From the NCBI RefSeq assembly GCF_001624705.1, contig NZ_JSEO01000004.1:372001-436000 (forward strand): a stretch of 64,000 nucleotides of DNA. Direction: 5' to 3'. Positions 34,683 to 41,966 of this stretch are shown one piece after another; within the stretch, counting starts at the first letter, position 1, and each line of letters starts with the position of its first letter. The stretch is from Marinomonas sp. SBI8L. GTDB taxonomy: Bacteria; Pseudomonadota; Gammaproteobacteria; Pseudomonadales; Marinomonadaceae. The translations under genes and the position numbers were made by a program. The notes beneath the pieces were generated by a model, which saw only the letters and a program-made list of their open reading frames with translations, was not told the origin of the DNA and ran no database searches.

Positions 34683-35311
34683 AATATACTCTTACCACCT
34701 AAATCTTAATGCATCCGAGCATAACTAAAACATTACAAAGTTGTACATAACTTTACTTATGAGGCGATAGTACTCAAAAAACTTACTTTTGTACACAAAA
34801 CAAACAATAAATTTCATTAGAATATTTTTGGCTAACTATCAGCACTTAATCCTTTAATTGTGATGTTATAAGCTTACAGTTTTTAAGCACTTGATCGCTT
34901 AGCTAACTAAATGCTTGAAGCTATTTTTTAAGGGAGTGCAATGACAACTAAACAGTTCAAAAATATTCCTTACCATCCAACCCTTTAGCAGTTAATTACA
35001 AAGCTAAATAAAGGCTTAGTTAAATGATGTTTAGAGCATAAGAAAGGAGCAAAGGGGTGTTAATCCGCCTTCCTTAGCGTTCGTTAACTTCTGATTCTAC
35101 AGTTTTTATCGAAAAAACCTAGCAGCATTTTCTACTAGATAGACAAGCTATTATCCGAGAGAAGGCTCCTCTTTGGAGCATCAATTAGCAAGAGATAACT
35201 TAACGATTGATTCAAGCTTTTAGAAAAAGAAAGCTTGGAAAGGAGAGCTTGGAGAGGTTTAAAAGTAGGAGAATAAGCAGGCAAGATTGTAAACCTTACC
35301 TGCCTATAGAT
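34683..35311. other. Long intergenic region, with one mini-ORF
   Basis: About 630 bp, mostly AT-rich, with no gene of normal size. At 34941 an ATG with AAGGGAG opens a 15-codon frame that ends in an amber codon; without it the frame would run to 35026 (31 codons). The distal part (35160-35260) repeats purine-rich words such as AGCTTGGA and holds no frame. The terminator of the DJ-1-like gene closes it. Confidence 0.45.
35278..35303 (-). terminator. Terminator of the azoreductase/DJ-1-like operon
   Basis: On the minus strand GCAGGTAAG and CTTGCCTGC pair (one G-U) around a 8-9 nt loop, then TTATTCT, 9 bp after the stop codon. Confidence 0.7.
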
Positions 35312-36001
35312 TTACTTAAATGCTGTCTCTAAACGGTTAAATTGTATTAGCTCAGCAATTTCTTGTGAAAACTCATCAGAACTCAACTGTTCTAACAAAG
35401 CGAATGCCGCTTGATAGCTTACTGGTCCACCATTTGATGTTAAGACACCCTCATCAATGACGAAGTTTTTATCAAACTGAACTTTTACCTTTGGATAGTC
35501 ATCGGCAAAGTCTTCTTCACCACCCGCCCAAGTTGTCGCATTTTTTCCATCTAGCACACCTGCTTCAGCCAATATCATGGCACCAGAGCAGTTACTTGCC
35601 ATCCAGCTAGCCTGACCATGTTGCTCTTCAACAAACTTGATTAGGGTTTCATTATTAAGCACTGGGCTCATATTGTATGCACTGGCCACAATGACAACAT
35701 CTAAAGTCAATGGATCATAAATTGTTTTATCTGCCGTTATGGTTAAGCCTTCTTCGGTTTTAATCGTCTTATTCTTTGTTGCAGACACTACAACCACTTC
35801 ATAATCTGAGAACCAGGCTTTTTTACTCGCCGCGCCAAACACTTCTATTGGTGCGGTCACATCACTGGTCAGCACACCATCAAAAACGATAACACCAATT
35901 TTGGCACTGGCGGCATGGACACTCGTCGTAAATAACACAAAAATACCAACCAGCATCGACTGACAAATCATGTTACTTATTTTTTGTATATAGCTCTTCA
36001 T
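35312..36001 (-). CDS. Exported DJ-1/PfpI-family protein
   Basis: A 229-aa class-I glutamine-amidotransferase-like protein with a signal peptide (about 1-31, QSMLVGIFVLFTTSVHAA). ATG at 36001 has GGAG 8 nt upstream. The nucleophile elbow ASNCSGAMILAEAGVLDG (Cys about 137) and the first strand IGVIVFDGVLTSDVTAPIEVFG match the AraC-associated or isonitrile-hydratase-like branch of the family, here exported and without a DNA-binding part. It lies 17 bp downstream of the azoreductase gene in the same operon. Its reaction is unknown. Confidence 0.82.
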   Translation of the reverse strand: MKSYIQKISNMICQSMLVGIFVLFTTSVHAASAKIGVIVFDGVLTSDVTAPIEVFGAASKKAWFSDYEVVVVSATKNKTIKTEEGLTITADKTIYDPLTLDVVIVASAYNMSPVLNNETLIKFVEEQHGQASWMASNCSGAMILAEAGVLDGKNATTWAGGEEDFADDYPKVKVQFDKNFVIDEGVLTSNGGPVSYQAAFALLEQLSSDEFSQEIAELIQFNRLETAFK

Positions 36002-36018
36002 TACACTAACTCCATATT

Positions 36019-36651
36019 TCAATTAAAACTTTGGGCGAGATTCCATGCTTGGCTATAGGCTTGCTCTTTAGCTTCTACAACCTTAGTTTCTTCCGCAATG
36101 GTGGGCGCGAAGGCAACGGTTTCTACCTCACAATTCATATAAGTTTTCAACCAACGCTCGATATAAGTTAAGCCAAAATCATCTTTCTCATTACCCGAGC
36201 CCACTCGAAAATCCTGACCACTTGAGCTCAATAAAAAGGCTTTTTTTGTATCTAGTAATGATTGATAACCGGCATCTGGACTCCAGCTAAAACAAAGACC
36301 CGGCTGAGTAATAACATCGATATAATGCTTAAGCACATAAGGGACTCCAAAGTTCCAAATTGGCATCACCAATACAACAACATCAGCGTGGCAAAAACGG
36401 TCTAGATGTCGCCTAACTTGCGACCAACCCGCTGCCTGTTTTTCTGTCAGTGCTTGCCCTTGAAAAAAGGCATATTTTGCATCAAGTATGTCGCCGTCCA
36501 TGGCAGGAAGAGACTCATCCCACAAATTTAATTTATCAATATTCCAGCGCTCACCAGTAGCTTGAAGAGCATTAATAAAGTGCTCTGCTAATGGCATAGT
36601 ATTAGAGCCATTACCTCTGGGAGTAGATTGAATAAGAAGGAGAGTTTTCAT
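36019..36651 (-). CDS. azoR: FMN-dependent NADH-azoreductase family quinone reductase
   Basis: A 210-aa flavodoxin-like reductase. The FMN-phosphate loop is IQSTPRGNGSNT (8-19), the isoalloxazine loop PIWNFGVPYVLKHYIDVI (about 100-117), and LCFSWSPDAGYQSLL the family cover loop. Enzymes of this group reduce quinones and azo dyes with NADH in two-electron steps and protect against electrophile stress. It is divergent from a MocR regulator with 95 bp between, a typical regulator-target pair. Confidence 0.85.
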   Translation of the reverse strand: MKTLLLIQSTPRGNGSNTMPLAEHFINALQATGERWNIDKLNLWDESLPAMDGDILDAKYAFFQGQALTEKQAAGWSQVRRHLDRFCHADVVVLVMPIWNFGVPYVLKHYIDVITQPGLCFSWSPDAGYQSLLDTKKAFLLSSSGQDFRVGSGNEKDDFGLTYIERWLKTYMNCEVETVAFAPTIAEETKVVEAKEQAYSQAWNLAQSFN

Positions 36652-36746
36652 GATTTTTGCACTTCAATTTTGTAAGTGCTGATGATCTTAAATTATAGTA
36701 GTCTACCCAAAAAGACCCACTTTCCTCATTTTTTAGGAACCACTTT

Positions 36747-38249
36747 ATGACGGGCAAACACCTTCGCTTTCAATTTGAATCCATAACTGTCAGCACACAA
36801 GACCCCACCGCACTCTTTCGTCAGTTAGAGAATCAAATACGTGAAGCCATTTGGCAGGAGCGCTTAAGAGCGGGTGAACGACTACCCTCTACCCGTCATT
36901 TAGCAAAACAACTTGGCATTGCACGCAATACCGTTATCAACGCTTATGAACAACTGGCTTTAGAAGGTTTTATTGTGACCCTGCGTGGTTCAGGAACACG
37001 AGTGACAGATCACTTCCCACCGCCATCAAAAGATTCAACCCAAGAAAGTGATGCGTCCTCAATATCCATAAAACAGGCAGACTTTTCTGATCGCTATCAA
37101 ACCCTTGCAAACCATGAGATTGACATATCACAAGGGGGCCAAGGTACGGCTCGCCCCTTCAGAGCAAATATCCCGAACTATTTTGAGTTTCCTCGGGCTC
37201 AATGGGCTCAACTTATGAGCAAAAAACTACGCCAGAAACCAGACAGTTGGATGGAAAGGGTCCATTCTTGCGGTTACGAACCTTTAAGGTCTGCCATTTC
37301 AAGTTATCTCGGTGTTTCAAGGGGAGTAAGCACAACAGCCGAACAAGTCATCGTGACTGCGGGTGCACAACAGGCCATAGAATTAATCGCAAAGTTATTA
37401 ATTAACCCTGGCGATGTCGTGTGCTTTGAGGACCCAGGGTACACCCATGCAGCCATGGTGTTTGAATTAGCTGGTGCAAAAATAGTCACCATTCCAGTAG
37501 ATGAAGACGGCTTAGATGTCGATGAATTACAAAAAACGATAAGTGAAGCAAAGCTGCTTTATGTCACTCCCGCTAACCACTTTCCATTGTGTACGACCTT
37601 ATCTCAATCCAGACGCCAAGCTTTGTTAAAGTGGGCCAAAGAAACTGACACTATTATTCTTGAAGATGATTATAACGGTGAATATCGCTATCGTGGCCGC
37701 CCTCTGCCAACCCTTCATACAATGGCAAATGATGATCGCGTTATATACATTGGCAGTTTCAGCAAATTACTCTTTCCCGCACTTAGATTGGGATACATGG
37801 TTGTCCCTCAACAATTGGTAGAACCCCTTGGTACCATTCGCTGGCTGCTTGATCGCCACTCTCCCGCTCTAGAGCAAATAGTATTGACCGACTTTATTAA
37901 TCACGGCCACTTTTCAAGACACATTCGACGAATGAGATCACTCTACTCTGAACGTCAAAAAGCCTTAGTTAACGCAGCAAAAGAGCATTTAGCAGATATT
38001 CTAGAACTACCACCTTTAGACGGTGGCCTACATTTAATCGGTTGGTTAAAAGAAGGTGTGGAACAAAAGCAGCTCATTTCAGCCGCCGCCAGTGTCGATA
38101 TAGAACTACTACCCACCTCTCTATTCAACTTTAAAACACCACAAAGAGAAGGCGTTATTTTTGGCTACGCACCTTATAACCTTGAGCAAATTGTTAGCTC
38201 AGTCAAAAAGCTACGTACCGCCTATTGGCAAAGCAAGAATGAAAGCTAG
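36747..38249 (+). CDS. MocR-family (GntR/aminotransferase) transcriptional regulator
   Basis: A 500-aa regulator. An N-terminal GntR winged helix (about 13-85; LRAGERLPSTRHLAKQLGIA and ARNTVINAYEQLALEGFI) is joined by a 40-residue linker to a type-I aminotransferase domain (about 125-495). The latter has VTAGAQQAIELIAKLL, EDDYNGEYRY and the PLP-lysine region IGSFSKLLFPALRLGY. The PLP aldimine is probably used for sensing rather than catalysis. The closest named group is PdxR/GabR-like; the likely target is the divergent azoR-DJ-1 operon. The stop codon lies in the first copy of a 50-bp direct repeat. Confidence 0.9.
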   Translation: MTGKHLRFQFESITVSTQDPTALFRQLENQIREAIWQERLRAGERLPSTRHLAKQLGIARNTVINAYEQLALEGFIVTLRGSGTRVTDHFPPPSKDSTQESDASSISIKQADFSDRYQTLANHEIDISQGGQGTARPFRANIPNYFEFPRAQWAQLMSKKLRQKPDSWMERVHSCGYEPLRSAISSYLGVSRGVSTTAEQVIVTAGAQQAIELIAKLLINPGDVVCFEDPGYTHAAMVFELAGAKIVTIPVDEDGLDVDELQKTISEAKLLYVTPANHFPLCTTLSQSRRQALLKWAKETDTIILEDDYNGEYRYRGRPLPTLHTMANDDRVIYIGSFSKLLFPALRLGYMVVPQQLVEPLGTIRWLLDRHSPALEQIVLTDFINHGHFSRHIRRMRSLYSERQKALVNAAKEHLADILELPPLDGGLHLIGWLKEGVEQKQLISAAASVDIELLPTSLFNFKTPQREGVIFGYAPYNLEQIVSSVKKLRTAYWQSKNES

Positions 38250-38293
38250 ATTAGAAGATTAAATGAAGTAGCCAAAGATTGGCTACGCTCACT
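38244..38293 (+). repeat. 50-bp direct repeat, copy 1 (end of MocR gene and terminator)
   Basis: Begins AGCTAGATTAGAAG, with the MocR stop codon inside, and includes the hairpin GTAGCCAA-AGA-TTGGCTAC (38268-38286) followed by CTATTTTTTATT, so it is the MocR terminator. It matches 39194-39243 at all but about six positions. Confidence 0.85.
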
Positions 38294-38900
38294 ATTTTTT
38301 ATTACTAAATTGATCTTTTAATGGGTCGTAGTATGGGCAGTCATAATTAGGACCTACTTGCTCTTCCTCTGCATCAGCAAAAAAACTACGTGCATGCTCA
38401 TGTACGTCACATGGCAATATTAGAAATGCCACATCATCTGGAGCAAATGATAAGTCACCAATGATTCTCCACTCTCTTTCCCATTCGAAACGATATCTTG
38501 AACTGCCATACTCCCCTGGAATGTCAATAAATGGAGCCAAGTCAAAGAAATACTCTTTATCTAACCCGCTTAAATTATTTGAAAGGTGAGTAAGTGATAT
38601 ATGCTCTTTGCTATCTTTTTCTACATACCAAACTCGTTGAGCACCTACTTTTAGAAGCCAGTCTTTCTTAAACACTATTCCGTAGTTGTACCTTCTATTC
38701 ACTAGTTTCTTTAAAAATTTAGGTGGAATTTCACTAAAGCATATTGAGTTCTTTTTGTGACACTCTTTTTTATATCCAAACGAATTTTTAGAGCAAACTT
38801 TTCCAGATGATAATATTCTCATAAATGTTTCATAAGGGTTTTCTTTGCCAACAAGGTGAATTAAGTAATCAGATTGATCATCATTTTTTATAGCATTCAT
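38292..38900 (-). CDS. Unrecognised 202-aa accessory protein
   Basis: Begins with a short-loop pattern HLVGKENPYETFMRILSSGKV, then CFSEIPPKFLKKLVNRR, YGIVFKKDWLLKVGAQRVWYV, a conserved-looking FEWEREWRIIGDLSFAPDDVAFLILP and an acidic tail. The layout (an N-terminal 'house-keeping' H...L..IL..G motif, a CFSE motif and a WEREWR motif) recalls DUF2971-type and ADP-ribosyltransferase-fold proteins of defence islands. That is a by-eye likeness, not a domain call. Its stop touches copy 1 of a duplicated 50-bp repeat and copy 2 lies 290 bp before its start, so the gene looks like a moved cassette. Confidence 0.6.
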   Translation of the reverse strand: MNAIKNDDQSDYLIHLVGKENPYETFMRILSSGKVCSKNSFGYKKECHKKNSICFSEIPPKFLKKLVNRRYNYGIVFKKDWLLKVGAQRVWYVEKDSKEHISLTHLSNNLSGLDKEYFFDLAPFIDIPGEYGSSRYRFEWEREWRIIGDLSFAPDDVAFLILPCDVHEHARSFFADAEEEQVGPNYDCPYYDPLKDQFSNKK

Positions 38901-39193
38901 ATAGAGTTAATCCAGTTCTATAAATTTTAATAATGTGCCAGCTAAGCTTATTTATTTTTCCAACAATATGGCTACTTCATTTCGATTAACTTCACTGCAT
39001 TTAAACGCCACTCCCACCTCAACTTCATAATACTTTATGGTAGATGAGAAGTATTTTACATGGACAGACATTCTTAATTTATAGAACTTTACGCTTTTTA
39101 GTGAGTACTTTCTAACTTTTCCAACACCTACAAGTCATTGATTTAAATGTGAATCAAACTAACTAACAGAAAGCCTTGAGAGCACTGAGGATA

Positions 39194-39243
39194 AGCTAGA
39201 TTAGAAGAGCAAATGAAGTAGCCAAGGACTGGCTAAGCTCGCT
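39194..39243 (+). repeat. 50-bp direct repeat, copy 2
   Basis: Same orientation as 38244-38293. The hairpin is weaker here (GTAGCCA-AGGAC-TGGCTAA). A 14-base piece of it, AAATGAAGTAGCCA, also occurs inverted at 38969-38982, between the copies. Confidence 0.8.
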
Positions 39244-39307
39244 GTTCGTACTTAGGATGAGAACAACAACGAGCCTTTAAAAGATAAATAACGCAAGGAG
39301 CGCGACC

Positions 39308-39475
39308 ATGGAACACATCACCACTATCTAATTCAGTTAAGTCTAGAAATGATCAAACTTACCTAAAAAAGAGCCCCTAAAAGACACCTCAGATCTACAA
39401 CCCGAACACAAACACACAATCACCATTCAAATAGAAAAACTGCAAGACGAACTGCGAAAAGCGTTAGTGGGGTAA
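39308..39475 (+). pseudogene. Decayed gene remnant
   Basis: AAGGAG followed by an ATG at 39308 gives only seven codons before a stop. From 39353 another open stretch of 41 codons without a start ends normally at 39475, with a charged helical end (ITIQIEKLQDELRKALVG). Together they look like the beginning and end of a gene that lost its middle. Base composition is richer in GC than the surroundings. Family unknown; a coiled-coil accessory protein is likely. Confidence 0.5.
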
Positions 39476-39482
39476 TAGAAAA

Positions 39483-40370
39483 CTACTCAATAATAACTAG
39501 CGTGATTGAGAACCCCTTTTTTTGATAATACGTTTGTTCAAAAACGATCTTATCAAAGCCATCTTCAATATCTGAAAACCAAGTTTGAACATCTACAGGC
39601 TCTTTTTCAGTAAAGTGCTCGTATGTTTCACCTTTATGGTTAGCGAAAATACTGTCTTTAGGAAGAGGTTGTTTTTTTCCTACCCGTAACAAGCCTGGTA
39701 AATTATCTTTATTTGACCAAGTATAATTACAAACACCATTTTCAGCGTGGATTAAGGCAATAGCTTTGTCTTTTAGAATTGAACAAGATCGGTTTGCAAC
39801 CGTTGAGAAGCTGACTTGCGTAAGATGTGAGACTTCATTCAAATACCTTAAGCAAAACTCTTTGCCTTCAAACTCTTTAATCAGTAAGTGTTTAGGTAAT
39901 AAGATTAGGTTTGCAAACTTATTTGCTTCTTTTTCAAACTCTTCACTTTCAATCTTACCTTCTTTAGTGAGTTTAAGAACTTTTTCTTTTTTTTGTTCTT
40001 CGCTTAATGCATAAAACTCTTTTAAATCGTTAAAGGAAGCAGTATTACGGTGCAAAGGTAATAGGTGGTGACCTAATTCGTGTGCGATTGTGAAGTGTTT
40101 ACGGTATGGAGCTATCTCATGGTCTTTATATAAAATAATACCAATATCAAACTCATCTTTTGGAGTTGTCCAATATCCCTCTGGATAGTCTTTTATAGAC
40201 TCTCCTAAAGCAAAATCCTCAAAGTTTCGAATAAGTTCGATTCGACACTGATAAGCGATTTCAAATATCGGTACAGGAAAAGACAGCTCGGGGAGCTGTC
40301 TATAAATTTCATTTGCTATGTCATGTGGTGTAAAATAGTCATCAAGCCTTACATCATCCAATGTAATCAT
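39483..40370 (-). CDS. ImmA/IrrE-family metallo-endopeptidase
   Basis: A 295-aa zinc protease with the motif H97-E98-L-G-H101 in FTIAHELGHHLLPLHR and the third-ligand region KEANKFANLILLPKHLL (Glu about 148). ImmA-type enzymes cleave a partner XRE repressor after a signal such as DNA damage or peptide. The partner gene ends at its first base (TAATG overlap, AAGGAAC before the start), so the two are coupled. The C-terminal 110 residues carry a further domain with TWSNKDNLPGLLRVGKKQPLP, seen in COG2856-type proteins, that may be the sensor. Confidence 0.88.
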   Translation of the reverse strand: MITLDDVRLDDYFTPHDIANEIYRQLPELSFPVPIFEIAYQCRIELIRNFEDFALGESIKDYPEGYWTTPKDEFDIGIILYKDHEIAPYRKHFTIAHELGHHLLPLHRNTASFNDLKEFYALSEEQKKEKVLKLTKEGKIESEEFEKEANKFANLILLPKHLLIKEFEGKEFCLRYLNEVSHLTQVSFSTVANRSCSILKDKAIALIHAENGVCNYTWSNKDNLPGLLRVGKKQPLPKDSIFANHKGETYEHFTEKEPVDVQTWFSDIEDGFDKIVFEQTYYQKKGFSITLVIIE

Positions 40371-40714
40371 TAAGTTCCTTCTTTATTTTTCTCCGTATCA
40401 ATCAACGCCATAGCCATTTTTAGGGCTTGCTTGATAACATCTAAATCCTTTGGAGTTAGGTTCTTAGTATCAAATTCTCTGAACATAACCTGTAAATCAT
40501 CATTATCTTGCTTTTTACCTATGCCAACAAGATCATCTAATGAGGTTACGTAGTATACAGCAAGCTTCTTTAGTAGTTCTAGTGATGGGTTCTTAGCTTT
40601 TCCCTTTTCTAATTCCCAGATATGGGGTTTAGACACACCTACAGCATCTGCAACAGTTTGAAGCGAGACATTTTTTGCCACTCTCAATTCTGTTAATTTT
40701 TCAGCTAAAGTCAT
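40370..40714 (-). CDS. XRE-family transcriptional repressor
   Basis: A 114-aa helix-turn-helix protein; ATG at 40714 with GGAG 8 nt upstream is chosen over the frame start at 40783. The HTH is LAEKLTELRVAKNVSLQTVADAVGV with recognition helix SKPHIWELEKG (about 28-38); a short helical C-terminal segment follows (FREFDTKNLTPKDLDVIKQA), which is where ImmA enzymes usually cut. It is co-transcribed with immA. A LexA-type box lies 157 bp upstream in the shared divergent region. Confidence 0.9.
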   Translation of the reverse strand: MTLAEKLTELRVAKNVSLQTVADAVGVSKPHIWELEKGKAKNPSLELLKKLAVYYVTSLDDLVGIGKKQDNDDLQVMFREFDTKNLTPKDLDVIKQALKMAMALIDTEKNKEGT

Positions 40715-40870
40715 GTGTTTTCTCCATAGTAAATTTCGGTGCAGATCATATCCTAGTAATTTTTGTAAGTACAGAACAAACACACGCGTTAAAATTCATC
40801 TTACAAATTTTACCCTGAACACTCCATTGTTAGATATATCAAACGATATCATATAATAATACACTCAATA

Positions 40871-40890
40871 TACTGTATAAATAAACAGTA
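40871..40890. promoter_or_regulatory. LexA (SOS) box
   Basis: TACTGTATAAATAAACAGTA matches the gammaproteobacterial LexA consensus at 18 of 20 positions, including both CTGT/ACAG halves with the required 8-base spacer. It is midway between the XRE gene (minus) and the 57-aa gene (plus), 157 bp from each, so either or both may be SOS-controlled. Confidence 0.8.
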
Positions 40891-40958
40891 AAATTATAAC
40901 TATATGCTTTTCGTTAAAATAAAGTAACACTTTTGTATGGATATTTCCAACAAAGAGC

Positions 40959-40988
40959 TTGACCCATTATTATGAGTATAGTTACTAT
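40959..40988 (+). promoter_or_regulatory. Promoter of the 57-aa gene
   Basis: TTGACC (40959-40964) and TACTAT (40983-40988) are 18 bp apart, ending about 60 bp before the start. A 9-bp hairpin GTTAGATAT/ATATCTAAC (40992-41030) occupies the leader and stops 3 nt before the GAGG ribosome site. Confidence 0.5.
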
Positions 40989-41046
40989 TGCGTTAGATAT
41001 TAAATCATCTATTCGTTAAAAATATCTAACACAGAGGAAAAAGCTA

Positions 41047-41220
41047 ATGGCAAAAAATGGACAATCAGGCGATAACCGCCGGCATGGTGCAGTACGAAAA
41101 CGTTCGCAAACTCAAATGCCTAGCGGACATTGGGTAAAAAGAGATGCTGAAACAGGACAGTTTATGGATATAAAAACATCTGATAAGACACCCTTTAAGG
41201 GAGTCCGGAAAGAAAAATAG
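41047..41220 (+). CDS. Conserved-looking 57-aa basic protein
   Basis: GAGG lies 9 nt before the ATG. The protein (start MAKNGQSGDNRRHGAVRKRS) is rich in Gly, Lys and Arg, with no hydrophobic core, a middle part HWVKRDAETGQFMDIK that looks like a two-strand hairpin, and the end TPFKGVRKEK. I recall small proteins of this pattern ('...NRHGAVR.RSQ...KRD..TG.FM..K') in other bacteria, where they are unnamed. A nucleic-acid- or ribosome-binding role would fit the charge but is not shown. Its own terminator overlaps the stop codon. Confidence 0.7.
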   Translation: MAKNGQSGDNRRHGAVRKRSQTQMPSGHWVKRDAETGQFMDIKTSDKTPFKGVRKEK

Positions 41221-41250
41221 GCTTTCATCACCACAATGAAAACCTATTTT
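41214..41250 (+). terminator. Terminator of the 57-aa gene
   Basis: Arms AAAATAGGCTTTCAT (41214-41228) and ATGAAAACCTATTTT (41236-41250) pair over 14 of 15 positions around the loop CACCACA. The stem contains the stop codon. Confidence 0.75.
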
Positions 41251-41267
41251 AGTATTTAAGTTGAAGA

Positions 41268-41290
41268 GTAAAAATCACCACAATTTTTAC
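41268..41290 (+). other. Second hairpin with the same loop
   Basis: GTAAAAAT and ATTTTTAC close on the loop CACCACA. The 11-base word ATCACCACAAT is shared with the preceding hairpin. It lies between that terminator and the leader of the next small gene. Confidence 0.7.
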
Positions 41291-41305
41291 TTTCAGGCAT
41301 ATACC

Positions 41306-41394
41306 GAGGAGGTCTCTCCTGCTGGCTACACCAAATATGTTACGTGTTTGATACTAGCCTTAGTCAACTTAAAACACAATAGAGATCCCTCCTC
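41306..41394 (+). ncRNA. Candidate structured RNA leader of the 33-aa gene
   Basis: Nested stems can form: an outer helix GAGGAGG-TCTCT (41306-41317) with AGAGA-TC-CCTCCTC (41381-41394), a middle helix GGCTA (41324-41328) with TAGCC (41355-41359), and an inner CAAA/TTTG (41332-41335 and 41347-41350). The outer 3' arm ends 11 nt before the CAGGAG ribosome site of the downstream small gene. No known riboswitch motif was recognised. Confidence 0.5.
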
Positions 41395-41417
41395 TTTAAA
41401 CTTACAGGAGCTTTATT

Positions 41418-41519
41418 ATGTCTCAGACTAAAAGCATTCACGTAAGGTCTTACCCTAGATATAGGTTTGGCAGATGGGAGAATGTTATCTCTCACTGGCG
41501 ATCTGCACCTAGTGCATAG
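41418..41519 (+). CDS. 33-aa basic aromatic micro-protein
   Basis: CAGGAG at 41405-41410 sits 7 nt before the ATG. The product starts MSQTKSIHVRSYPRYRFGRW and continues ENVISHWRSAPSA; it has six arginines or lysines and seven aromatic residues or histidines in 33 positions, with no membrane segment. Very short genes with the pattern 'K.I.V.SY.R.R.G..E.V..H.RS' are known to me from other bacteria without function. A terminator follows at once, which supports it as a real transcription unit together with the structured leader. Confidence 0.6.
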   Translation: MSQTKSIHVRSYPRYRFGRWENVISHWRSAPSA

Positions 41520-41523
41520 ACCA

Positions 41524-41552
41524 AATGAGGCGCAGTTTTTCTACGCCTCATT
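41524..41552 (+). terminator. Terminator of the 33-aa gene
   Basis: AATGAGGCG and CGCCTCATT pair perfectly around an 11-nt T-rich loop, then CATCTTTTTTATG; 5 bp after the stop. Confidence 0.85.
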
Positions 41553-41609
41553 CATCTTTTTTATGAAATAAATCAATTAGTTTAGCACTTTACTTAAAAG
41601 AGAGAATTT

Positions 41610-41966
41610 ATGGAAAATCAAACCCTCACTTGTCCCAATTGTTACAATGAACATAATATTAAAGCGAAAATGTGTGCTCCTTGTAAATCTTATATCTACC
41701 CAGTTAAATCATTTAAAATTTTATCTAGGAAATTCTTTCAACACTTTAGTTATTCAATACTTATTTTTTTGATTTTATCTGTCACTAATTTAGTATTTAA
41801 CTACATACCTAGCTGGTTAATATTTTATTCTTCTTATACCTACTTCTTTCCAATAAATTTTCTCATAACAATATTTCAGTATGCTTTTATATTTTCATCT
41901 ATTTTTACCGTTTTATATTACTTAATAAATAAAAATAAGCTTATTTATTTAAGGTATGAATTTTAA
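41610..41966 (+). CDS. Zinc-ribbon membrane protein
   Basis: A 118-aa protein. The N-terminal zinc ribbon CPNC-x11-CAPC (residues 8-26) is followed by two or three membrane segments (about 44-62, 67-88 and 88-108) with many aromatic residues. Codon use is extremely AT-rich compared with the neighbouring core genes, which suggests transfer. Function unknown; ribbon-plus-membrane proteins of this size often anchor or sense at the membrane. Confidence 0.6.
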   Translation: MENQTLTCPNCYNEHNIKAKMCAPCKSYIYPVKSFKILSRKFFQHFSYSILIFLILSVTNLVFNYIPSWLIFYSSYTYFFPINFLITIFQYAFIFSSIFTVLYYLINKNKLIYLRYEF

